Shown here: positions 7,457 to 15,397 of the stretch, piece by piece
Numbering within the stretch: the first letter of the stretch is position 1
Layout of the letters: each line of letters opens with the position of its first letter
DNA from: Pseudomonadota bacterium
GTDB lineage: Bacteria > Pseudomonadota > Alphaproteobacteria > Rhizobiales > Rhizobiaceae
Direction: 5' to 3'
NCBI GenBank assembly: GCA_023433855.1
Contig: JAEYTV010000576.1
Location: 1 to 16,436, forward strand
Length of the DNA: 16,436 bases
Program-made: the position numbers and the translations under genes
Notes under the pieces: generated by a model
The model's input: only the letters and a program-made list of their open reading frames with translations
Database searches by the model: none
Told to the model about the DNA's origin: nothing

Positions 7457-8508
7457 GGAAGCCGCATGCCGGTGACGGCATCGAATGCATGCAGCGCTTC
7501 TGGCGGAAAATGCAGGAGGAGCGGATCGCCGTGCCCCAAGGGCCGATCGTTGCTCGGCGTGCGCACGACAATGCTGGAATTTCCGCTCCGCGCAAAGATC
7601 AGCATATCCGGTTCGGCGAGTTCCACCACGTCAACCGTCGCGGCAACCGCGTTCGTGGCCGACCCATCGACCAGCTTCACCTGCTCCGGCCGAATCCCGA
7701 GAACGACAGGGCCGTCGGCAATGTCCCGCACGGCAAAGGAAAGCCCGTCGGCGCGGAACCTCCCGTCATCCACCCTGCCCTCGAACGTGTTCATCGCCGG
7801 GCGGCCCATGAATTCCGCCACGAAGCGGCTCGCCGGGCGGCGGTAGACCGTCTTCGGCGCGTCGAACTGCACGAGCCTGCCGTCGCGCAATACCGCCACG
7901 CGTGTGGCAAGCGTCATCGCCTCCTCCTGGTCGTGCGTGACGAAGACGAAGGTCTTCTTCAACTCGCGGTGCAGGCGCTTGAGTTCGGTGCGCATGTGAA
8001 GACGCAGCAACGCGTCGAGATTGGAGAGCGGCTCGTCCATCAGGCAGATGTCCGGCTGCCACACCAGGGCGCGGGCGACCGCGACGCGCTGGGCTTGTCC
8101 GCCCGACAATTGGCTCGGCCTGCGCCCAAGAAAGCGGCCGATCTGCAGGAGGTCGGCCATCATCCTGACGGCATCGTCGATCTCGGACGCGGGTCTTTTG
8201 CGCACGCGCAGCGGATAGGCGATGTTCTCGTAGACGCTCTTGTGGCTGTAAAGCGCATAGTTCTGGAACACCATGCCCATGCCGCGCAGACGGGGCGGCA
8301 GTTGCGTGACGTCTCTGCCGTCTACCAGGATGCGCCCTTTGGTCGGCTGTTCCAGCCCGGCAAGCACCCGGCAGGCGGTCGTCTTGCCCGAACCGGAAGG
8401 CCCGAGCAGCACGATGAACTCGCCGGTGTCGAACTCGAGATCGAGCCCATGCAGCGCGGCCGTGCCATCAGGAAAGATTTTCGAGATACTTTCGAAGACC
8501 ACGCCCAT
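7453..8508 (-). CDS. Carbohydrate ABC transporter ATP-binding protein (MalK/UgpC type)
   Basis: A 351-residue ATPase that powers the two permeases encoded just upstream. Walker A GPSGSGKTT is at 36-44, Q-loop Gln82 in VFQNYALY, and signature LSGGQAQR at 134-141. Walker B ICLMDEP runs 154-160, D-loop SNLDA follows, and the switch histidine is His192 in FVTHDQEEA. The C-terminal 110 residues match the TOBE/OB regulatory domain of CUT1 importers, for example VLGIRPEQVKLVDG. The start is ATG at 8508 (MGVVFESISKIF). The frame is open far upstream, but that stretch lies antiparallel to no gene and only overlaps the permease in another frame. The gene begins 11 bases after the upstream permease and overlaps the small membrane protein by 4 bases. 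Confidence 0.95.
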   Translation of the reverse strand: MGVVFESISKIFPDGTAALHGLDLEFDTGEFIVLLGPSGSGKTTACRVLAGLEQPTKGRILVDGRDVTQLPPRLRGMGMVFQNYALYSHKSVYENIAYPLRVRKRPASEIDDAVRMMADLLQIGRFLGRRPSQLSGGQAQRVAVARALVWQPDICLMDEPLSNLDALLRLHMRTELKRLHRELKKTFVFVTHDQEEAMTLATRVAVLRDGRLVQFDAPKTVYRRPASRFVAEFMGRPAMNTFEGRVDDGRFRADGLSFAVRDIADGPVVLGIRPEQVKLVDGSATNAVAATVDVVELAEPDMLIFARSGNSSIVVRTPSNDRPLGHGDPLLLHFPPEALHAFDAVTGMRLP

Positions 8509-8519
8509 CGAAGCCGCCC

Positions 8520-9353
8520 CTAGCCTTTCACTGCGCCGAACGTCAGGCCTCTCACCAACTGCCGCTGGACGAGGAAGGTGAAGACGACGATCGGCAGTGT
8601 CGCGACGATGGCGACCGCCGCCACCTGTCCCCATAGCGTACCGTGCGGCGTGACCAGCCCCGGAATGCCGACCGTCAGCGGGCGCCCCTCGAACGCGACC
8701 AGGATGAAGGCATAAAGGAACTCGTTCCACGAAAGGATGAAGCAGAGCACCGCCGTGGCAGCGATACCGGGTGCGGCGAGCGGCGCGATGACGAAGACGA
8801 AGGCGCCAAGCCGCGAGCGCCCATCCATCACCGCCGCCTCGTCGATCTCCCGCGGAATCTCGGCGAAGAAGCCGCGCATCATCCAGACCACCAGAGACAG
8901 GTTGAACGAGGTGTGCGCGATCACCACCGCATAGATCGTGTCGATCAGGCCGAGCGCGGTGAAGAACAGGAAGAGCGGCACGGCGATCGAGATCGGCGGC
9001 GCCATGCGCGTCGTGAGAAAGAAGAAGAACAGGTCTTCCTTTCCGGGGAAATCCATTCGCGCGAAGACGTAGGCGGCCGGCGCACCGATCAGGATGCAGA
9101 GCGTGGTCGACGAAATCGAGATGATCAGCGAGTTGATGACGAGCGGCCAGTATTCCTTGTCGATGAAGACGGCGGGATAATTGGCGAGGGTCGGCGAAAA
9201 GAACCATTTCGGTGTCGATGACAACAGATCGACGCGGTTCTTGAAAGAGGCGAGCACCATCCAGAGATAGGGAGTCAGCGCGATGACGACGGCGACGAGC
9301 AGCACCGCCCAGGCAAAAGCGACCCATGCGCGTGCCGGTGGGCGCTCGATCAC
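8520..9353 (-). CDS. Carbohydrate ABC transporter permease (MalG type)
   Basis: A 277-residue inner-membrane protein with about six hydrophobic helices; the first spans about 10-34. The conserved cytoplasmic EAA loop that contacts the ATPase reads EIDEAAVMDGRSRLGAFVF and continues with an IAPLAAPG ending. Length and the short N-terminus fit the MalG-like subunit of CUT1 importers. The start is GTG at 9353, whose GTGA overlaps the stop of the upstream permease. The end is 11 bases before the ATPase gene. With its partner it forms the transmembrane channel. Confidence 0.95.
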   Translation of the reverse strand: MIERPPARAWVAFAWAVLLVAVVIALTPYLWMVLASFKNRVDLLSSTPKWFFSPTLANYPAVFIDKEYWPLVINSLIISISSTTLCILIGAPAAYVFARMDFPGKEDLFFFFLTTRMAPPISIAVPLFLFFTALGLIDTIYAVVIAHTSFNLSLVVWMMRGFFAEIPREIDEAAVMDGRSRLGAFVFVIAPLAAPGIAATAVLCFILSWNEFLYAFILVAFEGRPLTVGIPGLVTPHGTLWGQVAAVAIVATLPIVVFTFLVQRQLVRGLTFGAVKG

Positions 9354-10330
9354 GGCCTTGCCTCTCCGACCAGGCCGCTAGGCCTGTTCTGCGACCAATA
9401 GACGGCCTTGTAGAAGATCGAGCAGAGGATGAGGACGACGAGGTAGACCATGAAGGCGACCGCTGCCCCATAGCCGAGATCCCAGTTCCGGAAATTCACG
9501 CGATAAGCGTAGATCGACACAAGCTCGGTCAGCGTACCCGGTCCGCCGCCCGTCATGATGAAGACCTTGTCGAATTCCTTGAAGGCGTCGATGCCGCGCA
9601 GCAGGAGCACCAGCGCGATGATCGGCCGAAGCAGCGGCAGCATCACGTCGAGGAAGATGCGGACTGGCCCCGCCCCATCCATCATCGCCGCCTCGAATGG
9701 CGCGCGCGGCAGGCTCATCAGCCCGGCAAGCATCACCAGCGTCACGAAGGGCGTCCACTGCCAGATGTCGATCGCCACGATCGCGGGAAAGACAAGGCTT
9801 GGCTGCGAAAGGACCGCGGCGTTCTGTGCCAGCAGGCCGACCACGCGCAGATAGTAGGTGACCATGCCGAAATCGCCCTGCAGCAAGAGCCGCCAGATCA
9901 GCCCGACCGCGACGGGAGCAAGCATCATCGGAATGAGCAGAAGCGTCGTCAGCAGCCTCTGCCGCGCGACATATCGGAAGATGAGGAAGGCGAGCGCGAA
10001 ACCAAGCACGAACTCGATCGTCACCGCGATGACGACGAATTTGAGCGTAAGCAGGAACGACCCCCAGAACAGCGGATCCGCCCGCATCAGCCTGCGGAAA
10101 TTGTCGAAGCCGACAAAGGCGCCCTTTCTCGAGGCGTCGGCAAAACTGAGGTCGGTCAACGCGGTATAGACCATGTAGTAGAACGGCCCGACCAGGAAGA
10201 TGATCACGAGGATCGTCGCGGGCAGCACGAGCAGTGGCCCGACGCCGCGGTCGAGGAGCAGCGTTCCGCGCGTCGGTTCGGATTTTCTTGTGGCAGGCGA
10301 GCGGGTCACGGGCGATCCGGCGTCATCCAT
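9350..10330 (-). CDS. Carbohydrate ABC transporter permease (MalF/UgpA type)
   Basis: A 326-residue inner-membrane subunit. A polar N-terminal tail is followed by about six helices beginning near GVGPLLVLPATILVIIFLVG. The EAA loop reads PFEAAMMDGAGPVRIFLD and ends LPLLRP. GGGPGTLTE between later helices is typical of MalF/UgpA-like subunits. I prefer ATG at 10330 (MDDAGSPVTRS). A GTG at 10387 would add 19 residues with no better ribosome site. It follows the binding-protein gene by about 70 bases and overlaps the second permease by 4 bases. It is one half of the transmembrane channel. Confidence 0.93.
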   Translation of the reverse strand: MDDAGSPVTRSPATRKSEPTRGTLLLDRGVGPLLVLPATILVIIFLVGPFYYMVYTALTDLSFADASRKGAFVGFDNFRRLMRADPLFWGSFLLTLKFVVIAVTIEFVLGFALAFLIFRYVARQRLLTTLLLIPMMLAPVAVGLIWRLLLQGDFGMVTYYLRVVGLLAQNAAVLSQPSLVFPAIVAIDIWQWTPFVTLVMLAGLMSLPRAPFEAAMMDGAGPVRIFLDVMLPLLRPIIALVLLLRGIDAFKEFDKVFIMTGGGPGTLTELVSIYAYRVNFRNWDLGYGAAVAFMVYLVVLILCSIFYKAVYWSQNRPSGLVGEARP

Positions 10331-10398
10331 TGAGCGTCGAAGGCTCGGGCAGGTGGGGACGGTCGTCAAGAGACGACCGTCACACACGCGACATGAGC

Positions 10399-11772
10399 TT
10401 ATTGTGCCGGATAGCTCATGGGCGCGCAGGAACCGAGCAGCGCCGATATCTCCTTGGCGGAGGTGTCGAGCGCAGCCTTGGTGCTCTTCTCGCCGGCAAG
10501 CGCAGATGACAGTTCGCGCACGAGGATGTCGGTCATCTCCGACGATTGCGGCAGCGTGGCCTTGGGCTTGCCGTATTCGTTGGAGGCCATCGATGCCTTG
10601 GCGTAGGGCAGCTTCTGTACCTCGGCCGATTCATAGACATCCGGACGGCCGGAAGCGCCCCCATTGAGGTGTTGCTCGAGCTGGCGATCATAACCCATCA
10701 TCCACTGGATGAAGAGGAACGCGGCCTGCGGGTTCTTCGAATATTTGGGGATCAGGTAGGTCCAGCCTTCGATTTGGCCGATCTTGCCCCCCTCGCCTTG
10801 CGGCACGATGTCGAAACCGACCTTGCCGACCACGGTCGATGCGGTCTCGTCGACAGCCACGGCATAGGTGGCGTCGTTCCACATGATGAGCTCGGCGACT
10901 TTCGCCTGCTGCATCAACGCCATGACGTCGTCCCAGAAATAGTTGAGGCTATCAGGCGGGGAGAAGGCGAGCAGGCTCTTGTAGTAGTCGAGCGAGGCGA
11001 TCGCCTGCGGGCTGTTGACCACCACCGGACCGCATTGCGAACCGCTCTTCACGTCGAGCACGTCGCCGCCGAAGGAATAAAGGAAGTTCAGCCACTCGTA
11101 CCACAGCGCCTCGTGGCGCTTGCCTTGCAATGCGGTGCCATAGAGACCCTGGTCGGGACGGGTGAACCACTCCGCGATGTCGCGATACTGGTCCCAGTTC
11201 TGCGCCGGCGCCAGGTCATATCCATACTTCGCCTTGAAGCCTTCCTGTTCCTTGGGATCGGCCAGGAGGTCGGATCGATACCACATGAACATATTGAGCA
11301 CGGTGAAGGGAAAGCCGTACATCTTGCCGTCATACCAGGAGATTTCCTTCCAGGCGCCCTGGTAGAGTTGCTCTTCCGGCTTGAAGCTCGGGTCGCGCAA
11401 CGCGGCATCGGCCATGAAGGGTTCGATCTCGAGCAGATGGCCGTTGGTCGCGAACTTGCCCATCTCGCGATGAGGCTGGATAATGACGTCGTAGCGGCCG
11501 CGCTGCGAGTTGAGGTCGAGTTGGACCTTGTTGACGGCCTCCGAGTGCTCGTACATCTCGACCTCGACGGTGATGCCGGTCGCCTCTTCGAACTGCGGCG
11601 CAAGCTTGGCGAGCGCCTCGAGCGGCGGCAGGGCTTCACCGACCATGCGGATAGTCGTGCCGCTGTAGGGTTTGGCCGCCTCTTCCAGGGTCCAGGCCGC
11701 AGCATGTGCAACTTGCAACATTGCTGCGGCGATCGTTCCCATGATGAGTCGACCCGTCATGTGCTTGAGCAT
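10399..11772 (-). CDS. Periplasmic carbohydrate-binding protein of ABC importer (family 1 SBP)
   Basis: A 457-residue protein and the first gene of the importer operon. A Sec signal peptide is clear: basic start MLKHMTGRLI, hydrophobic core MGTIAAAMLQV, then an AHA cleavage site near residue 24. There is no lipobox cysteine, so it should be soluble in the periplasm. The mature part has the pattern of family 1 extracellular solute-binding proteins, including ITVEVEMYEHSEAVNKVQLD, RYDVIIQP, YGFPF, and GWTYLIPKYSKNPQAAFLFI near the C-terminus. Such proteins bind sugars, polyols or glycerol derivatives and deliver them to MalF/MalG-like permeases. The start is ATG at 11772, with GGGAGA about 8 bases upstream. 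Ligand identity cannot be inferred. Confidence 0.94.
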   Translation of the reverse strand: MLKHMTGRLIMGTIAAAMLQVAHAAAWTLEEAAKPYSGTTIRMVGEALPPLEALAKLAPQFEEATGITVEVEMYEHSEAVNKVQLDLNSQRGRYDVIIQPHREMGKFATNGHLLEIEPFMADAALRDPSFKPEEQLYQGAWKEISWYDGKMYGFPFTVLNMFMWYRSDLLADPKEQEGFKAKYGYDLAPAQNWDQYRDIAEWFTRPDQGLYGTALQGKRHEALWYEWLNFLYSFGGDVLDVKSGSQCGPVVVNSPQAIASLDYYKSLLAFSPPDSLNYFWDDVMALMQQAKVAELIMWNDATYAVAVDETASTVVGKVGFDIVPQGEGGKIGQIEGWTYLIPKYSKNPQAAFLFIQWMMGYDRQLEQHLNGGASGRPDVYESAEVQKLPYAKASMASNEYGKPKATLPQSSEMTDILVRELSSALAGEKSTKAALDTSAKEISALLGSCAPMSYPAQ

Positions 11773-11955
11773 CAACGTTCTCCCGATTTTGCTTGAGCTT
11801 TGTTCCCTTAGGTCAATTTTTGGCATGGAATGTGGAGTATTGCAAATACAAATGTTGCAACTTACAACTCGATGAACAGCTGCGCCATGGCTCTTCGCAA
11901 GCGCAGCCACCAGGTGCGTCGCCCGAGAACCGGTCTTGCAAAGCGAGGGTATCCG
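11773..11955. promoter_or_regulatory. Divergent promoter region with repeated TTGCAA sites
   Basis: This 183-base gap separates the - strand importer operon from the + strand catabolic operon, so it should carry both promoters. It is clearly more AT-rich than its flanks around 11785-11875. The palindrome TTGCAA appears at 11840-11845 and 11855-11860, 15 bases apart, and the second is part of GTTGCAACTTACAAC. A TTGACC box reads on the - strand at 11811-11816 and could be a -35 element for the importer. These are candidate operators for the DeoR-type regulator encoded at the end of the + operon. The assignment is inference. Confidence 0.45.
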
Positions 11956-12633
11956 ATGGATTTCATCTTCATGCTGACTCGCGACGACCGCACGATCGAG
12001 GATTCCCTCGACCTGATCGACCTGATCAGGCCCGTAGGCCTCAAGCATGTGGGCTTCAAGGACGTGGGCGTATCACCCGACATACTCAAGACGCTGGTTA
12101 AATCGATCCACGCAACAGGCGCCACTTCATACATGGAAGTCGTTTCGACGACGCCGGAGGCCTGCCTGGCATCGGCTCGCATAGCCCGCGATTTGGGCGT
12201 CAACCGGCTGCTCGGCGGAACGCAGGTCGACGAGATCATGGATATTCTCGACGGCAGCGGTACCGACTACTACCCCTTTCCTGGCCGGCCGGTGGGCCAT
12301 CCGACCAAGCTCGGCGGCAAACCTTCCGAGGTCGAGGCGCAATGCCGGGACTATGTGGCGAAGGGCTGTGCCGGCTGCGATATCCTCGCCTATCGCGCGA
12401 CGGAGGCCGATCCGATCGACCTGGTCAAGGCCGCCCGGCGTGGGCTTGGACCGGACAAATATCTGATCGTTGCCGGCGCAGTGACATCGGCCGAGCGCAT
12501 AAGGGCAGTCGAGGCAGCCGGCGCCGACGCCTTCACCATCGGGACGGCGGTCTTCAACGGTTCCTATTCTCCGACCAAGGGCTCCATCCTGTCGCAGCTT
12601 CGCGACGTGCTCGCCGATTGCGAGGCGGCATAG
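11956..12633 (+). CDS. TIM-barrel protein, HisA/HisF- or aldolase-like, in carbohydrate operon
   Basis: A 225-residue (beta/alpha)8-type protein, the first gene of the catabolic operon. The C-terminal phosphate-binding elements are visible: VAGAVTS (172-178) and DAFTIGTAVF (191-200), arranged as in the ribulose-phosphate-binding barrel enzymes. Other candidate active-site stretches are GFKDVGVSP (33-41), SYMEVVSTTPE (58-68) and LLGGTQVDE (85-93). It therefore probably acts on a phosphorylated compound as an isomerase, epimerase or aldolase. I cannot place it in a named enzyme family. ATG 11956 has GAGGGT about 6 bases upstream. An in-frame ATG at 11830 has no ribosome site and lies in the AT-rich promoter region. 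It overlaps the kinase gene by one base. Confidence 0.85.
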   Translation: MDFIFMLTRDDRTIEDSLDLIDLIRPVGLKHVGFKDVGVSPDILKTLVKSIHATGATSYMEVVSTTPEACLASARIARDLGVNRLLGGTQVDEIMDILDGSGTDYYPFPGRPVGHPTKLGGKPSEVEAQCRDYVAKGCAGCDILAYRATEADPIDLVKAARRGLGPDKYLIVAGAVTSAERIRAVEAAGADAFTIGTAVFNGSYSPTKGSILSQLRDVLADCEAA

Positions 12634-14090
12634 TGCCTGTCATCGGCATCGACATCGGCACCCAGAGCCTGAAGGCGGTCATCGTCGATTCGGACATGGT
12701 TCCGCGCGGCGAGACGAGCATTCCCTATCAGCCGTGTTTCCCCGCGCCGGGCCGGGCCGAGCAGGACCCGTCTCTGTGGCTCAGGGCGCTGAAGCCCGCG
12801 ATCACAGGCGCGCTCGCAGCCGGCGGCCTCATGCCCGCAGACATCAAGGGTATCGCCGTTTCGGGGCAGCTCGACGGATGCGTGCCGGTCGACGCCGATG
12901 GCCGCGCGCTGGCGCCATGTATCCTTTGGATGGACCGGCGCGCCGTAGACGAAGTGGCGGATATCGATCCGGAGCTCATACGCCGCCGTACCGGCCTTGT
13001 CCTGGACGCCACCCACATGGCGGCGAAGATCCGCTGGATGCGCAAGCACCTTCCCGAGACGTGCAATGCCGCGACATGGCACCAGCCCACTTCCTTCATC
13101 GTTGCCGCACTGTGCGGCCGCGCCGTGATGGATCATGCGCTCGCCTCCACCACCATGCTTTACGGCCTCGATGAGCGGGCCTATGCGGACGACCTCCTCG
13201 ACCTTTTCGAGATCGACCGGAAGGCGTTGCCCGAGATCGCCGAAGCAACGGCGACGGCCGGCGCCCTCTCCACGGCGGGCGCGGCACTCACCGGCCTGCC
13301 CGCCGGCACGCCAGTCGCAGTCGGCACCGGCGACGACTTCGCCAATCCGATCGGCGCCGGCGTCATTGCGCCGGGTGCAGTCTTTTGCAATCTCGGCACA
13401 GCAGAGGTTGTCGGAGCCGTCAGCGACAGACCGCACATCGACGACAAGAGCCTCGTCGAGACGCACGGGTTCCTCGGCGACCGCTTCCTGATCAGCAATC
13501 CGGGCTGGCTCTCCGGCGGCGCAGTGACCTGGTTCCTGTCGACCTTCGGCGTCTCGACCGCAGGCGAATTGTCCGCACTCGCCGGGCAGGCGCCGGCCGG
13601 CTGCGACGGTTTGACCTTCCTGCCGGCATTGTCGGGAGCAATGGCGCCGCGCTGGGAAGCCGGTGCGCGCGGCGCCTTCTACGGACTGACCGCCTCGCAC
13701 GGCAAGGCCGCCTGCGCGCGTGCGCTGCTCGAAGGCTGTGCCTTCGCGATGCGCGACGTCGTCGACCGTATGGATGCCATGGGCATCGCGACAGGCCGTA
13801 TCCGGCTATGCGGCGGCGGCGCGAAAAGCCGGGTCTGGGCGCAGATACGCGCCGATCTCTGCCAGCGCCCTATCGAGATCGCCAAGGTGACCAACGCAGC
13901 GCCGCTCGGCGCGGCGCTGCTGGCGAGCGTGGCTGCCGGAATGGTTGGCACCGTGGACGAGGCGGTCGGCCGCCTGCCGCTTCAGCTTGCGACGGTCGAG
14001 CCCGATCCGGCGAAGGCCGGGAAATACGAGGTTGCCTACCGCCGCTACCGCATCTTGTTCGACGCGCTCGAGCCTCTATACGCCGACTGA
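12633..14090 (+). CDS. FGGY-family carbohydrate kinase (xylulokinase-like)
   Basis: A 485-residue ATP-dependent sugar or polyol kinase. The N-terminal phosphate loop is GIDIGTQSLKAV (5-16). SGQLDGCVPVDADG (77-90) and ILWMDRRA (97-104) match the substrate region of xylulokinases. VGTGDDFANPIGAG (230-243) carries the likely catalytic aspartate (Asp234 or Asp235). The second ATP-binding segment includes CNLGTAEVVG (252-261), and the C-terminal FGGY-type signature begins LCGGGAKSRVWAQIRADL. The start is GTG at 12633, formed within TAGTG so it overlaps the upstream stop by one base, with GAGG at 12622-12625. It would phosphorylate the imported substrate or its oxidised product. Specificity is unknown. 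Confidence 0.94.
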   Translation: MPVIGIDIGTQSLKAVIVDSDMVPRGETSIPYQPCFPAPGRAEQDPSLWLRALKPAITGALAAGGLMPADIKGIAVSGQLDGCVPVDADGRALAPCILWMDRRAVDEVADIDPELIRRRTGLVLDATHMAAKIRWMRKHLPETCNAATWHQPTSFIVAALCGRAVMDHALASTTMLYGLDERAYADDLLDLFEIDRKALPEIAEATATAGALSTAGAALTGLPAGTPVAVGTGDDFANPIGAGVIAPGAVFCNLGTAEVVGAVSDRPHIDDKSLVETHGFLGDRFLISNPGWLSGGAVTWFLSTFGVSTAGELSALAGQAPAGCDGLTFLPALSGAMAPRWEAGARGAFYGLTASHGKAACARALLEGCAFAMRDVVDRMDAMGIATGRIRLCGGGAKSRVWAQIRADLCQRPIEIAKVTNAAPLGAALLASVAAGMVGTVDEAVGRLPLQLATVEPDPAKAGKYEVAYRRYRILFDALEPLYAD

Positions 14091-14104
14091 CCGGAGCCGG
14101 GACG

Positions 14105-15397
14105 ATGTCAAAGGAAATGCTCGACAGTCTGCTCGCCGGAAAGCTCCGCGATCCGGACGGCGGCGGCATTCTGGTTCCGCCTCTGAAGCACATCGTGCTT
14201 TCGCGCGGGCTCGGCGAAGCCGCGGCTTCGCTCGTTGCGCCGCTCTCCTTCGGCACATCGCTCGCGGTCGTCATGGATCCGGACACGCGAAGGGTCATCG
14301 GCGAAAAGGTCGCGACCTCGCTCGGAACCATTTTTGCGGTGGATGAGATCGTCCTGTCTCCCCACCCGCATCCTGATATGGACGCGGTCAATGGCGTGCT
14401 GGCGCGCACCACTGGCGCCGATGCCCTTATCGCGGTCGGCTCCGGATCGATCAACGACATCACCAAATACGCTGCGCATCTCGTAGGCAAACCCTACGCG
14501 GTATTCGGCACGGCGCCTTCGATGAACGGCTACACCTCCGTATCGGCGGCGATCACAGAAGACGGGCTGAAGAAGTCCCTGCCCGCCACACTGCCGAAAG
14601 GCGTCTTCCTCGACCTCGATGTGATGGCGGCAGCACCCCCACGCCTCGTCGCCTCGGGCTTCGGCGACTCGCTCGCCCGCGCCACCGCCCAGGCCGACTG
14701 GCTGATGGCCCATCTCCTGCTCGGCACGCCCTACCGCGAAACGCCGTTCATGTTGTTGGCCGACGACGAGGACGCGATGATAGCTTCAGCGGCTGCGCTG
14801 AAATCCGGCGACATGGCAGCGATCGAGCTCCTGGTGCGCACCCTCGTCATGTCCGGCCTCGGCATGACACTTTGCGGCGGCTCCTATCCTGCAAGCCAGG
14901 GCGAGCATCTCATCGCACACTACATCGACATGCGCGGCGAGAACCTGCCGCAGGCCTATCACGGCGAGCACATCTCGGTGACGACGCTGACCATGGCGCG
15001 GCTGCAGGAACGCATGCTGGCACTGCCCAAACTACAGCTCGTACCGACCAGGGACACCGAATCCTCGACGATCGAAAAATTCGGCGAAGAGGTCGGCCGC
15101 GCATGCTGGGCGGCATTCCGCCCGAAGGTTTTTGACCAGGCGGCAACAGGCGAACTCAATCGCAAGCTCGCGACCGAGTGGCCCGCGATCCGCGACCGGC
15201 TGCGGTCCGTGGCACGGTCCGAAAAGGAGTTGAGGAAGGCTCTGCTCGCCGTGGGCGCGCCGACAACCCCTGAGGATGTCGGCCTCCCCCTGCCCTTCTA
15301 TCGCGAAGCAGTGTCGAATGCGCGGCTGATCCGCGACCGCTTCACCATGCTCGACCTCGCAGCAATGTCGTCCGAGCCGGTCGAGGTCGGCATCTGA
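14105..15397 (+). CDS. Glycerol-1-phosphate dehydrogenase-like protein (EgsA/AraM-type, iron-ADH superfamily)
   Basis: A 430-residue NAD(P)-dependent polyol-phosphate dehydrogenase candidate. The nucleotide-binding stretch AVGSGSINDITKYAA spans about 110-124, and FGTAPSMNGYTSVSAAI about 134-150. Metal ligands expected for the family are Asp188 in SGFGDSLAR, His268 in YPASQGEHLIAHY and His286 in AYHGEHISV. These patterns match bacterial AraM-like and archaeal EgsA-like sn-glycerol-1-phosphate dehydrogenases, but the length exceeds the archaeal enzymes (about 350). Whether glycerone phosphate is the true substrate is open, since the operon looks catabolic. ATG at 14105 follows a GGAG box, 14 bases after the kinase stop. 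The frame is open far upstream but inside the kinase. The stop overlaps the HAD gene start (TGATG). Confidence 0.92.
   Translation: MSKEMLDSLLAGKLRDPDGGGILVPPLKHIVLSRGLGEAAASLVAPLSFGTSLAVVMDPDTRRVIGEKVATSLGTIFAVDEIVLSPHPHPDMDAVNGVLARTTGADALIAVGSGSINDITKYAAHLVGKPYAVFGTAPSMNGYTSVSAAITEDGLKKSLPATLPKGVFLDLDVMAAAPPRLVASGFGDSLARATAQADWLMAHLLLGTPYRETPFMLLADDEDAMIASAAALKSGDMAAIELLVRTLVMSGLGMTLCGGSYPASQGEHLIAHYIDMRGENLPQAYHGEHISVTTLTMARLQERMLALPKLQLVPTRDTESSTIEKFGEEVGRACWAAFRPKVFDQAATGELNRKLATEWPAIRDRLRSVARSEKELRKALLAVGAPTTPEDVGLPLPFYREAVSNARLIRDRFTMLDLAAMSSEPVEVGI

Noticed and set aside
7489..8523. Long + strand frame opposite the ATPase
   Set aside because: It runs antisense to an unmistakable ABC ATPase and shows no motifs of its own.
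8509..9471. Upstream open extension of the ATPase frame through the permease region
   Set aside because: The extension is arginine-rich, low in family similarity, and overlaps the MalG-type permease in another frame. The ATPase family starts at the MGVVFESISKIF methionine.
9326..10333. Long + strand frame rich in Asp, Glu, His, Arg and Gln
   Set aside because: It is the antisense image of the hydrophobic permease gene. Such charged mirror frames are expected opposite membrane proteins in high-GC DNA.
10546..11796. Long + strand frame opposite the binding protein
   Set aside because: It is antisense to a protein with a signal peptide and clear family pattern, and no start signal is convincing.
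12564..13700. Long - strand frame opposite the kinase
   Set aside because: It is antisense to an FGGY kinase with all motifs, and its composition is typical of shadow frames.
13385..14104. Upstream extension of the G1P-dehydrogenase-like frame
   Set aside because: It lies inside the kinase gene in another frame. The ATG at 14105 has a GGAG box and starts the conserved protein.
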